Shown here: positions 1 through 5,805 of the stretch, in pieces | How positions within the stretch are numbered: position 1 is the stretch's first letter | Layout of the letters: every line of letters begins with the position of its first letter | Assembly: GCA_052143655.1 (NCBI GenBank) | Contig: JBKQSL010000460.1 | Coordinates: 1 to 9,882, forward strand | Source: CAVSUR01 sp052143655 | GTDB taxonomy: Bacteria; Actinomycetota; Actinomycetes; Streptosporangiales; Streptosporangiaceae | DNA length: 9,882 bases | Reading direction: 5' to 3' | Translations under genes and position numbers: made by a program | The notes under the pieces: model-generated | Told to the model about the DNA's origin: nothing | The model's database searches: none | The model's input: only the letters and a program-made list of their open reading frames with translations

Positions 1-1
1 C

Positions 2-94
2 ATCATGGCACCCGGGCATGACGCGTGGACCGTCGGTGACGAGCCGTGTGTCGTGATCGACTGGCAGGGGTTCGCCGACTACGCCAAGCGGTGA
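2..94 (+). CDS. Cupin-domain protein, C-terminal fragment (5' part outside the window)
   Basis: An open frame enters from the left edge and ends at TGA 92-94, leaving about 30 residues. It reads MAPGHDAWTVGDEPCVVIDW, then ends GFADYAKR. The PPGHDAW-x-VGDEPC-type ending is what I know from the last beta strands of small actinobacterial cupin proteins, where a Pro-Gly-His turn precedes the closing strand and an 'xFxxYAK' tail. Only the tail is present, so metal ligands, substrate and start cannot be judged. It is convergent with the ATPase gene that ends at 168. The cupin call is a pattern recognition from a short stretch; the reading frame itself is well supported by codon use and by its position just before the stop. 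Confidence 0.55.
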   Translation: MMAPGHDAWTVGDEPCVVIDWQGFADYAKR

Positions 95-147
95 CCTGCA
101 AGACGGCAGGCCAGCTTCCCGGCCCGGGACGCCGTCACACGCTGCTC

Positions 148-161
148 GGCGAAGCTTCGCC
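148..161. terminator. Candidate bidirectional terminator hairpin between convergent genes
   Basis: GGCGAAGCTTCGCC is a perfect 14-bp palindrome in the 73-bp gap between the converging cupin and ATPase genes. It can form a five-pair stem with a four-base loop on either strand. A second short stem, GGGC-TCA-GCCC (164-174), overlaps the ATPase stop codon. Neither has a T-tract. Intrinsic terminators without clear U-tracts are reported in actinobacteria, so the placement is suggestive, but the call rests on position and symmetry only. Confidence 0.3.
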
Positions 162-167
162 CTGGGC

Positions 168-1682
168 TCAGCCCCCGTAGAGCATCTCCAACGAGGCGAG
201 GAGGATCTTGCCCCGGCTGCCGGCGGCTTCGGCTTGGAGTTCCTCGGTGAAGCCCGCCGCGCTGAACAGGCCCAGTACGGCGCCGGACGCATCATGCCCG
301 GCCGCCGTGAGGAGCTCACGCCGGTGCCGGAGACTGCGAAGCTCGGCTAGGCCGGCCCGGCAGTCGCGGTGCCTGGCCTCTCCGACGAACGCGGCCGGAG
401 CGCCCGCACTGCGCGGCCGGGCACCGCGGGCGAGCGCCAGGACATCGATCTCGTGACCGGTCTTGTGCTCGCGGCAGGCGATCACGGTCTGCCCGACCGG
501 GCCGACCATCAGGCCCGTTTCGGCCGCGGCATGCCGGGCCACCCACTCGGCGGCCAGCGCCTCGAAGTGCGGCCCATAGATTCTGGATTCGACGGTGTGC
601 GCCGCCTCGGCCCAGACCTGAGGAGCCCGCCCGGCCTCCAGGTCAGCCAGGTACGGCTCGATGACGAGCTGGTGGAACCGCACCATCGGATCGGCGACCG
701 TTACCACCGGTCGCCTGTCCAGCAGGAGGTCGTGGCGGCGCACAATGAACCCGGCCGAGGCCAGCGTGGCCAGCTGATGGGTCAGCGAGGTCGCCGGGCG
801 GCCGAGGAGGCCGCCGATCTTCGTCGGAGAGGACTCGCCCGCCGCCACGGCCGCCAAGACCGAGCTGTAGGCGGCCGTGTCGCGGATGCGTGAATCCTCG
901 TGGACGACGCGGCGGGCTTCGTCGAACAGCGGCATGGACGGGCGCAGCACGTTCCGCGCCATCCAGCCGCCGAGCTGACCGGGATCCTCGGGAACGTGCG
1001 GGTCGGGCACGAGTTCCCGGTAGCCGGGCGTACCGCCGATGATGGCACCGTGCGCGAAGGCTGTGGCGGGCGTCCCAATTCCCCAGTACTCGCGCGCGTC
1101 GCGGTAGCCGAATGGCCGGACCCGCAACTCCAGCGCGGCCCGGCCGCGCAGCGCCCTGGTCCCGGAGAGCAGGTCCCCCATCACTGAAATTGCCGACCCG
1201 CACAGGATCAGGCGGGGCGGCACCGAACCTGTCTCGGCTCCCGGTCCCAGGTTGTCGTACAGGGATTGCACGATGGACGGCAGCCCGGGCGTGTCCTGGC
1301 ATAGGTAAGGAAACTCATCGAGAACCAGCAGTGCGGGCACACCGGGAGAAGTCCCCGAACGGGAACGCGCAGTCAGTATCTGCGCGGCTGTCCGCAGCGC
1401 CTGCTCCCAGTCGCCGAACCCAAACGAGCCAGCCGACAGCCCCGCCCAGGCTGCAAGCGAATCACCGAACCGGCGCAGCGATACCGGCTCCGCCTGCTCG
1501 GTCGCCAAGTGATACAGGCCGCCGACCGCACCGGCGAGCCGGCGCAGCAGGTACGACTTGCCCTGCCTGCGCCGCCCGTAGACCACGGCGATCCGCAGGC
1601 CCGGAAACGGCGAAAGTGCGAAGTCGGCCAGGTCCGCCCACTCCGTGTCACGGTCGAAAACATCCACGGGCTTGTTCAGCAT
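168..1682 (-). CDS. AAA-type ATP-binding protein with C-terminal DUF234-like (PD-(D/E)XK fold) domain
   Basis: This 504-residue protein matches the prokaryotic ATPase_2 + DUF234 family (archaeal-type ATPases, common as orphan genes; function mostly unknown). Visible features in order: Walker A GRRRQGKS (residues 36-43), Walker B LLVLDEF with D122-E123, a sensor-like strand LILCGSAISVM (158-168), a winged-helix region around 265-330 (SPTKIGGLLGRPATSLTHQL), and a C-terminal domain from about 370. That domain carries HEIDVLA (E411, D413) and GEARHR (E435, R437), which resemble the E-x-D and E-x-K positions of a PD-(D/E)XK nuclease fold. The usual Lys is Arg here, so catalysis is uncertain. ATG 1682 has AAGG seven bases upstream. 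It stands alone and faces an AT-rich dyad (1702-1746) that may hold its promoter or operator. Membrane segments are not seen. Family call good; cellular role unknown. Confidence 0.85.
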   Translation of the reverse strand: MLNKPVDVFDRDTEWADLADFALSPFPGLRIAVVYGRRRQGKSYLLRRLAGAVGGLYHLATEQAEPVSLRRFGDSLAAWAGLSAGSFGFGDWEQALRTAAQILTARSRSGTSPGVPALLVLDEFPYLCQDTPGLPSIVQSLYDNLGPGAETGSVPPRLILCGSAISVMGDLLSGTRALRGRAALELRVRPFGYRDAREYWGIGTPATAFAHGAIIGGTPGYRELVPDPHVPEDPGQLGGWMARNVLRPSMPLFDEARRVVHEDSRIRDTAAYSSVLAAVAAGESSPTKIGGLLGRPATSLTHQLATLASAGFIVRRHDLLLDRRPVVTVADPMVRFHQLVIEPYLADLEAGRAPQVWAEAAHTVESRIYGPHFEALAAEWVARHAAAETGLMVGPVGQTVIACREHKTGHEIDVLALARGARPRSAGAPAAFVGEARHRDCRAGLAELRSLRHRRELLTAAGHDASGAVLGLFSAAGFTEELQAEAAGSRGKILLASLEMLYGG

Positions 1683-1701
1683 TCCGGTGCCTTGCCCTCT
1701 C

Positions 1702-1746
1702 TCGCTAGCGCGACTGTACTTATATTAAGTATAATCATGCTAGCGA
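1702..1746. promoter_or_regulatory. AT-rich nested inverted repeat upstream of the ATPase gene
   Basis: A 45-bp imperfect dyad is centred on base 1724. The inner arms are TACTTA (1717-1722) and TAAGTA (1726-1731) around TAT. The outer arms are TCGCTAGC (1702-1709) and GCTAGCGA (1739-1746), placed exactly symmetrically about the same centre. The core from 1717 to 1738 is very AT-rich against a strongly GC-rich background. It lies 20 bp upstream of the ATPase start codon. On the minus strand TATACT (1728-1733) could serve as a -10 element, but no convincing -35 is seen. Promoter plus operator for the ATPase gene is my reading; a protein-binding or recombination site is the alternative. Confidence 0.45.
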
Positions 1747-1819
1747 CCGTCCCAGGGCGCGCTGGCTTGGCTCTTTCCGGCAGCCACCATGTCGGCATCC
1801 TGCCAGCCTGGGCACGCTG

Positions 1820-2383
1820 TTACGCGTCCGCGATCTCCCTCAGCTGCCGGAATGCCTCGGCAAGACGGGGTGCAGTCCACGACGCGTTGAGCCCGCTGGG
1901 GTTGGGCAGGACCCAGACCCGCGTCCCGGCGAGAGCCTGATCCTGCCGGCCCACCCGGGCATCCGGCCGGCCGAACGCGGTCCGGTACGCGGTCACCCCG
2001 ACTACCGCCAGCCAGGCCGGGCGCAGCCGGGCCACCTTGGCCCCGAGCATCCGGCCGCCGGCCACCAGCTCGGCTGCGGTCAGCTCGTCCGCCCGGGCGG
2101 TGGCGCGGGCCACCACGTTGGTGATGCCCAGGCCGAGCGCCAGCAGCTGCTCCTGATCGTCCGGCCGCAGCAGCCGGGGGGTGAACCCGGCCGCGTGCAG
2201 CGCGGGCCAGAACCGGTTCCCGGGCCGGGCGAAGTGCCGGCCGACGGCAGCGGAGTACAGGCCCGGGTTGATCCCGGCGAACAGCACCCGCAGCCCGGGA
2301 CCGGCCACGTCGGGGATCGTGGCCCCCGCAGCTCTGGCCAGCTCGGCTCGCGTCGGCCGCCTGGCCGGCTCCGGGCCGGTCAT
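1820..2383 (-). CDS. mug: Mismatch-specific DNA glycosylase, Mug/TDG family
   Basis: This protein of 187 residues removes uracil or thymine-type bases mispaired with G in double-stranded DNA (family knowledge: base excision repair of deaminated cytosine, relevant in GC-rich genomes). The first signature is FAGINPG (residues 35-41), whose Asn39 aligns with the catalytic Asn of E. coli Mug, followed by GRHFARPGNRFW (48-59). The second signature, LPNPSGLNA (159-167), forms the mismatch-intercalating loop. Length is normal for Mug. I chose ATG 2383 because a longer frame starts only at a TTG (2461) and adds an Arg-rich, non-conserved leader. GGGG lies a few bases before this ATG as a weak ribosome site. 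It is divergent from the acyl-CoA dehydrogenase gene with a 98-bp gap that must hold both promoters; I could not place either one confidently. Confidence 0.9.
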   Translation of the reverse strand: MTGPEPARRPTRAELARAAGATIPDVAGPGLRVLFAGINPGLYSAAVGRHFARPGNRFWPALHAAGFTPRLLRPDDQEQLLALGLGITNVVARATARADELTAAELVAGGRMLGAKVARLRPAWLAVVGVTAYRTAFGRPDARVGRQDQALAGTRVWVLPNPSGLNASWTAPRLAEAFRQLREIADA

Positions 2384-2481
2384 CCGAGAACCCCGGCCAC
2401 GCCGCCGCTGGTCAGCCCGGTCGCGGCCGGGCGCCGTGTTACGTTCACCAGGCAAGGACAACGAGCAAGAAGGCCCGGGGC

Positions 2482-3624
2482 ATGCGGCGGGATATCTTCA
2501 GCAGCGAGCACGAGGCGTTCCGCGACATGGTCCGGTCGTTCATCGTCAAGGAGATCGAGCCTTACCACGCGCAGTGGGAGCGGGACGGGGTCGTCTCCCG
2601 GGACGTGTGGCTGGCGGCCGGGCGGGCCGGGCTGCTCGGCATCGACGTCGACGAGCGCTACGGCGGCGGGGGCAACCCGGACTACCGGTACTACCTCATC
2701 CTGGGTGAGGAACTGGCCCGGGCCAGGGCGCACGGCCCAGCGTTCTCGGTGCATAACGACATCATCGGGCAGTACCTGATCCGGCTGGCCACGCAGCAGC
2801 AGCGCGAGCGGTGGCTGCCTGGCTACTGCTCGGGCGAGCTGATCACCGCGATCGCGATGAGCGAGCCGGGAGCCGGCAGCGACCTGCAGGGCATTCTCAC
2901 CACCGCGGCCCGCGATGGTGACGGCTACGTGTTAAACGGCCAGAAGACCTTCGTCTCCAACGGCCAGCTGGCCGACCTGGTGATCGTGGCGGCGCGCACC
3001 GACCCGCAGGCCGGCTACCAGGGCATCAGCCTGCTGGTGGTCGAGCGGGGGATGCCCGGCTTCGAGCGCGGCCGCAACCTGGACAAGGTCGGCCTGCCGG
3101 CCCAGGACACCTCCGAGCTGTTCTTCTCCGACGTGCGGGTGCCGGCCGCGAACCTGCTCGGCGCCGAGGGCGGCGGGTTCGTCGCGATGATGCAGAACCT
3201 GCCCCGCGAGCGGATCGCGATCGGCGCGGGCGCGCTGGCCGGTGCCGAGCAGGTCTTCGAGGACACGCTGGCGTACTGCAAGCAGCGGCAGGCGTTCGGG
3301 CGGCCGATCGGGGCGTTCCAGCACAACCGGTTCGTGCTCGCGGAGATGGCCACCGAGCTGTCGATCGCGCGCGTGTTCACCGACCGGGCGGCCATGGAGC
3401 ACAATGCCGGGAAGCTGTCGAACTCCGACGCCTCCATGGTCAAGTGGTGGAACACCGAGCTGGGCAACCGCGTCATCGACCGCTGCGTGCAGCTGCACGG
3501 CGGCTACGGATACATGCGGGAGTACTCGGTGGCCCGGGCGTTCACCGACGGCCGGGCGCAGACGATCTTCGGCGGCACGACCGAGATCATGAAGGAGATC
3601 ATCGGCCGCGAGCTGGGTGTCTGA
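2482..3624 (+). CDS. Acyl-CoA dehydrogenase family protein (FAD)
   Basis: This 380-residue protein is full length for an acyl-CoA dehydrogenase. Such enzymes oxidise an acyl-CoA to the 2,3-enoyl-CoA and pass electrons to electron-transfer flavoprotein in fatty-acid or branched-chain breakdown. Seen in order: an N-terminal helical domain, FAD/substrate signature AMSEPGAGSDL (125-135), the middle beta domain, RQAFGRPIGAFQHNRF in the C-terminal helical domain, and second signature QLHGGYGYMREYSVAR. The catalytic Glu of MCAD (Y-E-G-T) is replaced by Gly at 364 (IFGGTTEI). A Glu is instead present at 243 (LPRERIAIG), the helix-G position that supplies the base in long-chain and isovaleryl-CoA dehydrogenases, so the enzyme is probably active and of that subgroup. 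AGAAGG 8 bases before ATG 2482 is a good ribosome site. Exact substrate cannot be read; no ETF or thiolase gene is adjacent. Confidence 0.93.
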   Translation: MRRDIFSSEHEAFRDMVRSFIVKEIEPYHAQWERDGVVSRDVWLAAGRAGLLGIDVDERYGGGGNPDYRYYLILGEELARARAHGPAFSVHNDIIGQYLIRLATQQQRERWLPGYCSGELITAIAMSEPGAGSDLQGILTTAARDGDGYVLNGQKTFVSNGQLADLVIVAARTDPQAGYQGISLLVVERGMPGFERGRNLDKVGLPAQDTSELFFSDVRVPAANLLGAEGGGFVAMMQNLPRERIAIGAGALAGAEQVFEDTLAYCKQRQAFGRPIGAFQHNRFVLAEMATELSIARVFTDRAAMEHNAGKLSNSDASMVKWWNTELGNRVIDRCVQLHGGYGYMREYSVARAFTDGRAQTIFGGTTEIMKEIIGRELGV

Positions 3625-3691
3625 GGAATAGCCGCAAATTGGCCGGGCGCCCGTCGCCGCTGGCCGGGCCTGCGGACGAGTTCTGACTGGC

Positions 3692-4318
3692 TCAGTCGGC
3701 CGGACGCTGGCCGCGGACGATGACCAGGGTGCGGTGCCCGGCTTTCTGGATGACGGCGCGGGTGCCGGCGAAGCCGGCGGCGGCTGCATCCCGGGTGAGA
3801 TCGTCGGCCTGCGCCCGGGTCAGCCCGTGCGCGGCGTGGCCGTGCGCGCCCGGCCGGGCGAGCCGCTCGGCGAGGAGCATCCGCCCGCCTGGCTCGAGCA
3901 CGCGGCGGATCTCGCGGAGCCCGGCGGCGCGGTCCTCCCAGTGATGCACCGAGCTGAGCGCCCAGGCCACGGATGCGCTGGCGTCGGCCTGCGGGAGCGC
4001 TTCTGCCCGCCCGTCGAGCCAGCTGACCTGGCCGGGACTGCGCAAGCCGCTGATCGCCCTGGCCAGGCGCAGCATGACCGGGTCCGGGTCGACTCCGACA
4101 GCCCGGGCACCGCGGCGGGCGGCCAGCCGGGCCGCGGTGCCGGGACCGCAGCCGATGTCGAGGACGCGGTCACCGGAGGTCAGCCCGGCGGCATCCGCGA
4201 CGGCGCTGGCGGCCCGGCCGCGGCCTGCGGTCATCGAGACGGCGGCCAGGATCTGGTAAGCCCAGCTGAACGGCCCGCCGGGGGAACTCGGAGCGGGCGA
4301 GCCGGCCTTTCCGGTCAT
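3692..4318 (-). CDS. Class I SAM-dependent methyltransferase (methyltransferase type 11-like)
   Basis: This 208-residue Rossmann-fold methyltransferase has motif I VLDIGCGPGTA (52-62), the ribose-binding acidic residue Asp77 in VGVDPDP, DGRAEALP (102-109), then SSVHHWEDR and REIRRVLEPGGRMLLAER (134-152), the usual post-I to motif III order. The C-terminal lid is short and gives no clue to the substrate, which is unknown; small-molecule methylation is more likely than RNA from the fold subtype. ATG 4318 is chosen because AAGGT (4326-4330) sits seven bases upstream. A GTG three codons earlier (4327) overlaps that ribosome site and is unlikely to be used. The gene is divergent from a MarR regulator across a dyad, a typical arrangement in which the regulator controls its neighbour, so the enzyme may be induced by a ligand of that regulator. 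Confidence 0.87.
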   Translation of the reverse strand: MTGKAGSPAPSSPGGPFSWAYQILAAVSMTAGRGRAASAVADAAGLTSGDRVLDIGCGPGTAARLAARRGARAVGVDPDPVMLRLARAISGLRSPGQVSWLDGRAEALPQADASASVAWALSSVHHWEDRAAGLREIRRVLEPGGRMLLAERLARPGAHGHAAHGLTRAQADDLTRDAAAAGFAGTRAVIQKAGHRTLVIVRGQRPAD

Positions 4319-4334
4319 GAGGATCACCTTGCCT

Positions 4335-4365
4335 ACTGAGTAGCTTAGCTATTAAGCAGCTTAGT
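4335..4365. promoter_or_regulatory. Likely MarR operator in the divergent methyltransferase/MarR promoter region
   Basis: The gap between the divergent starts is AT-rich and contains an imperfect 31-bp dyad centred on 4350: arms ACTGAGTAGCTTA (4335-4347) and TAAGCAGCTTAGT (4353-4365) pair at 10 of 13 positions. The perfect core is GCTTA-N5-TAAGC (4343-4357). The heptamer AGCTTAG also occurs as a direct repeat 16 bp apart (4342-4348, 4358-4364). Dyads of this kind between a marR gene and its divergent target are classic autoregulatory operators. TATGCT at 4373-4378 is a plausible -10 for the MarR gene; it would put transcription start near 4386. Binding by this MarR is inferred from position. 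Confidence 0.6.
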
Positions 4366-4373
4366 CAGTTGCT

Positions 4374-4934
4374 ATGCTTACGCCAATGAGCAGGTTGTCA
4401 CCGGATGCCCTGGCGGGCGGGCTGCAGCGTTTCGGCCTGGCCCGGGATCAGATGCGCTCCGTCATTGCCCGCGGCGCCGACATGACCGTGACGGAGCTGG
4501 ACGCCCTGGAGCATCTCGAGGCCGCCGGGCCGCTCACCCAGCGGGACCTGGGCGACCGGCTGTCGCTCACCTCAGGCGCCGTCACCATGCTCGTCGACCG
4601 CCTGGAGCGTGCGGGCTGGGTCCGCCGCACGCCGCATCCCAGCGACCGCCGCTATGTCCTTCTCGAGCTCTCCGCGCAGGCGGCCGAGCGCGCGCCGGCC
4701 GGCCTGGTCGCCTACCATGCGGCGATCCGCGCGCTGACGGCTGCCGTTCCCGCCGGGGACCGGGAGGTCATCAGCGCTTTCCTCGCGGCAGCCGCCGACG
4801 CCGCCGCCCGCGCGGCGGCGGACTGCCGGGCCGCGGGCAGCCCGCCCGCGGCGGCGGGCCTCAGGCCTCGCCGGCCCGGCGCTGGACGAACTCGAAGCCG
4901 AACCGGCCCTTCACGCACAGGTGGCCGTGACTGA
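4374..4934 (+). CDS. MarR-family winged-helix transcriptional regulator
   Basis: This protein of up to 186 residues has a canonical MarR core: dimer helix, then LTQRDLGDRLSLTSGAVTML (54-73) as the helix-turn-helix and a wing with the family-typical D91-R-R (HPSDRRYVLLELS). MarR dimers usually repress their own and divergent genes and release DNA on binding phenolic or other small ligands. ATG 4374 gives the longest frame but has no ribosome site; ATG 4386 follows TATGCT (4373-4378) by seven bases, so it could be the start of a leaderless mRNA. After about residue 125 the protein becomes Ala-rich, then Arg/Gly/Pro-rich, and residues 163-186 are encoded within the 3' end of the opposing formate dehydrogenase gene (74-bp tail-to-tail overlap). 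This tail is longer than in most MarR proteins and probably not part of the fold. Confidence 0.85.
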   Translation: MLTPMSRLSPDALAGGLQRFGLARDQMRSVIARGADMTVTELDALEHLEAAGPLTQRDLGDRLSLTSGAVTMLVDRLERAGWVRRTPHPSDRRYVLLELSAQAAERAPAGLVAYHAAIRALTAAVPAGDREVISAFLAAAADAAARAAADCRAAGSPPAAAGLRPRRPGAGRTRSRTGPSRTGGRD

Positions 4935-5805
4935 CGTCGTGGTCCAGCGGCGAGGTCACCTTCACGATGCGGTTGTCCTGCACATGCAGTTCCAGGTTGC
5001 AGCCGACCCCGCAGTAGGGGCAGATCGTCGTGGTCACGTCCTGCCGGGACTCATCCCAGGTGCCGTCCTGGCGCATCCGGTACTCGCTGGCGGGCATCAG
5101 CGCGCCGGTCGGGCACACGCCGATGCAGTTGCCGCAGTAGACGCAGGCCGAGTCGGGCAGGCTGACGTCGAACTCGGTGGAGATGCGCGTCTCGAAGCCC
5201 CGGCCGGCCACCGCGATCGCGAACGTGTACTGCGCGTCGGTGCCGCACGCCTCGACGCACTTGTAGCACAGGATGCAGCGTGAGTAGTCGCGGACGTAGG
5301 CGTCGTTGTCGGCCTTGACCGGCTGGGCGACGGTCTCGGCCGCGGCACCGTCGGTCGCATGGTGCTCGCCGGCCTGGGCCGCGTCCCGCTGGCCGGCCGG
5401 GTGCGGCGGGCCAGGCGGCCCGAACCGCTGCGGGTCCGCGCCGTACTCGTCCATCCAGCGCGCCACCTGCGGGCCGGCCAGGGTCATGTCGGCCGAGGAG
5501 GCGAGCAGTTCCAGCACCATGCGACGGCTGGTGCGGACCCGCTCCGAGCCGGTCAGCACGTTCATGCCGGGCTCGGCCTGCCGGGAGCAGGCCGGCACCA
5601 GCGTCCGCGAGCCTTCGACCTCCACCACGCACACCCGGCACACGTTCACCGGGGTCAGGGTCTCCAGGTAGCACAGGGTCGGGGTGTCGATGCCCCGCTG
5701 CCGGCAGGCCGACAGCAGCGTGCTGCCCTCCGGCACCCGGACGGCCGTGCCGTCGATCGTCAGCTCGATCAGCCGCCGGGGCGGCTCCAGGAACATCGCG
5801 CTCAC
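4861..5805 (-). CDS. NuoG-like iron-sulfur subunit of NAD-dependent formate dehydrogenase (N-terminal half of a split alpha chain)
   Basis: This 314-residue soluble electron-transfer protein has a plant-type [2Fe-2S] domain with C45, C56, C59, C73; a ferredoxin pair CILCYKCVEAC (C177, 180, 183, 187) and CVYCGNCIGVC (C221, 224, 227, 231) for two [4Fe-4S] clusters; and finally CPYCGVGC (C262, 265, 269) with C297, the [4Fe-4S] domain that normally opens the molybdopterin subunit. It ends at KGRFGFEFVQRR, where ordinary FDH alpha chains run on into the RLTQPL-type sequence; here that sequence starts the separate gene at 9808. The His-Cys cluster motif found in NuoG/FdsA after the [2Fe-2S] domain is missing; residues 100-130 (MDEYGADPQRFG) hold no Cys. 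Residues 130-165 are a low-complexity linker. GTG 5805 is chosen: it overlaps the preceding TGA as GTGA and has AGGAG five bases upstream; ATG 5796 is the alternative. Confidence 0.88.
   Translation of the reverse strand: MSAMFLEPPRRLIELTIDGTAVRVPEGSTLLSACRQRGIDTPTLCYLETLTPVNVCRVCVVEVEGSRTLVPACSRQAEPGMNVLTGSERVRTSRRMVLELLASSADMTLAGPQVARWMDEYGADPQRFGPPGPPHPAGQRDAAQAGEHHATDGAAAETVAQPVKADNDAYVRDYSRCILCYKCVEACGTDAQYTFAIAVAGRGFETRISTEFDVSLPDSACVYCGNCIGVCPTGALMPASEYRMRQDGTWDESRQDVTTTICPYCGVGCNLELHVQDNRIVKVTSPLDHDVSHGHLCVKGRFGFEFVQRRAGEA

Noticed and set aside
2384..2461. Longer Mug protein starting at TTG 2461
   Set aside because: The added 26 residues are Arg/Gly-rich and not conserved in the family; ATG 2383 gives a normal-length enzyme.
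4319..4327. Methyltransferase start at GTG 4327
   Set aside because: That codon overlaps the AAGGT ribosome site that is ideally placed for ATG 4318.
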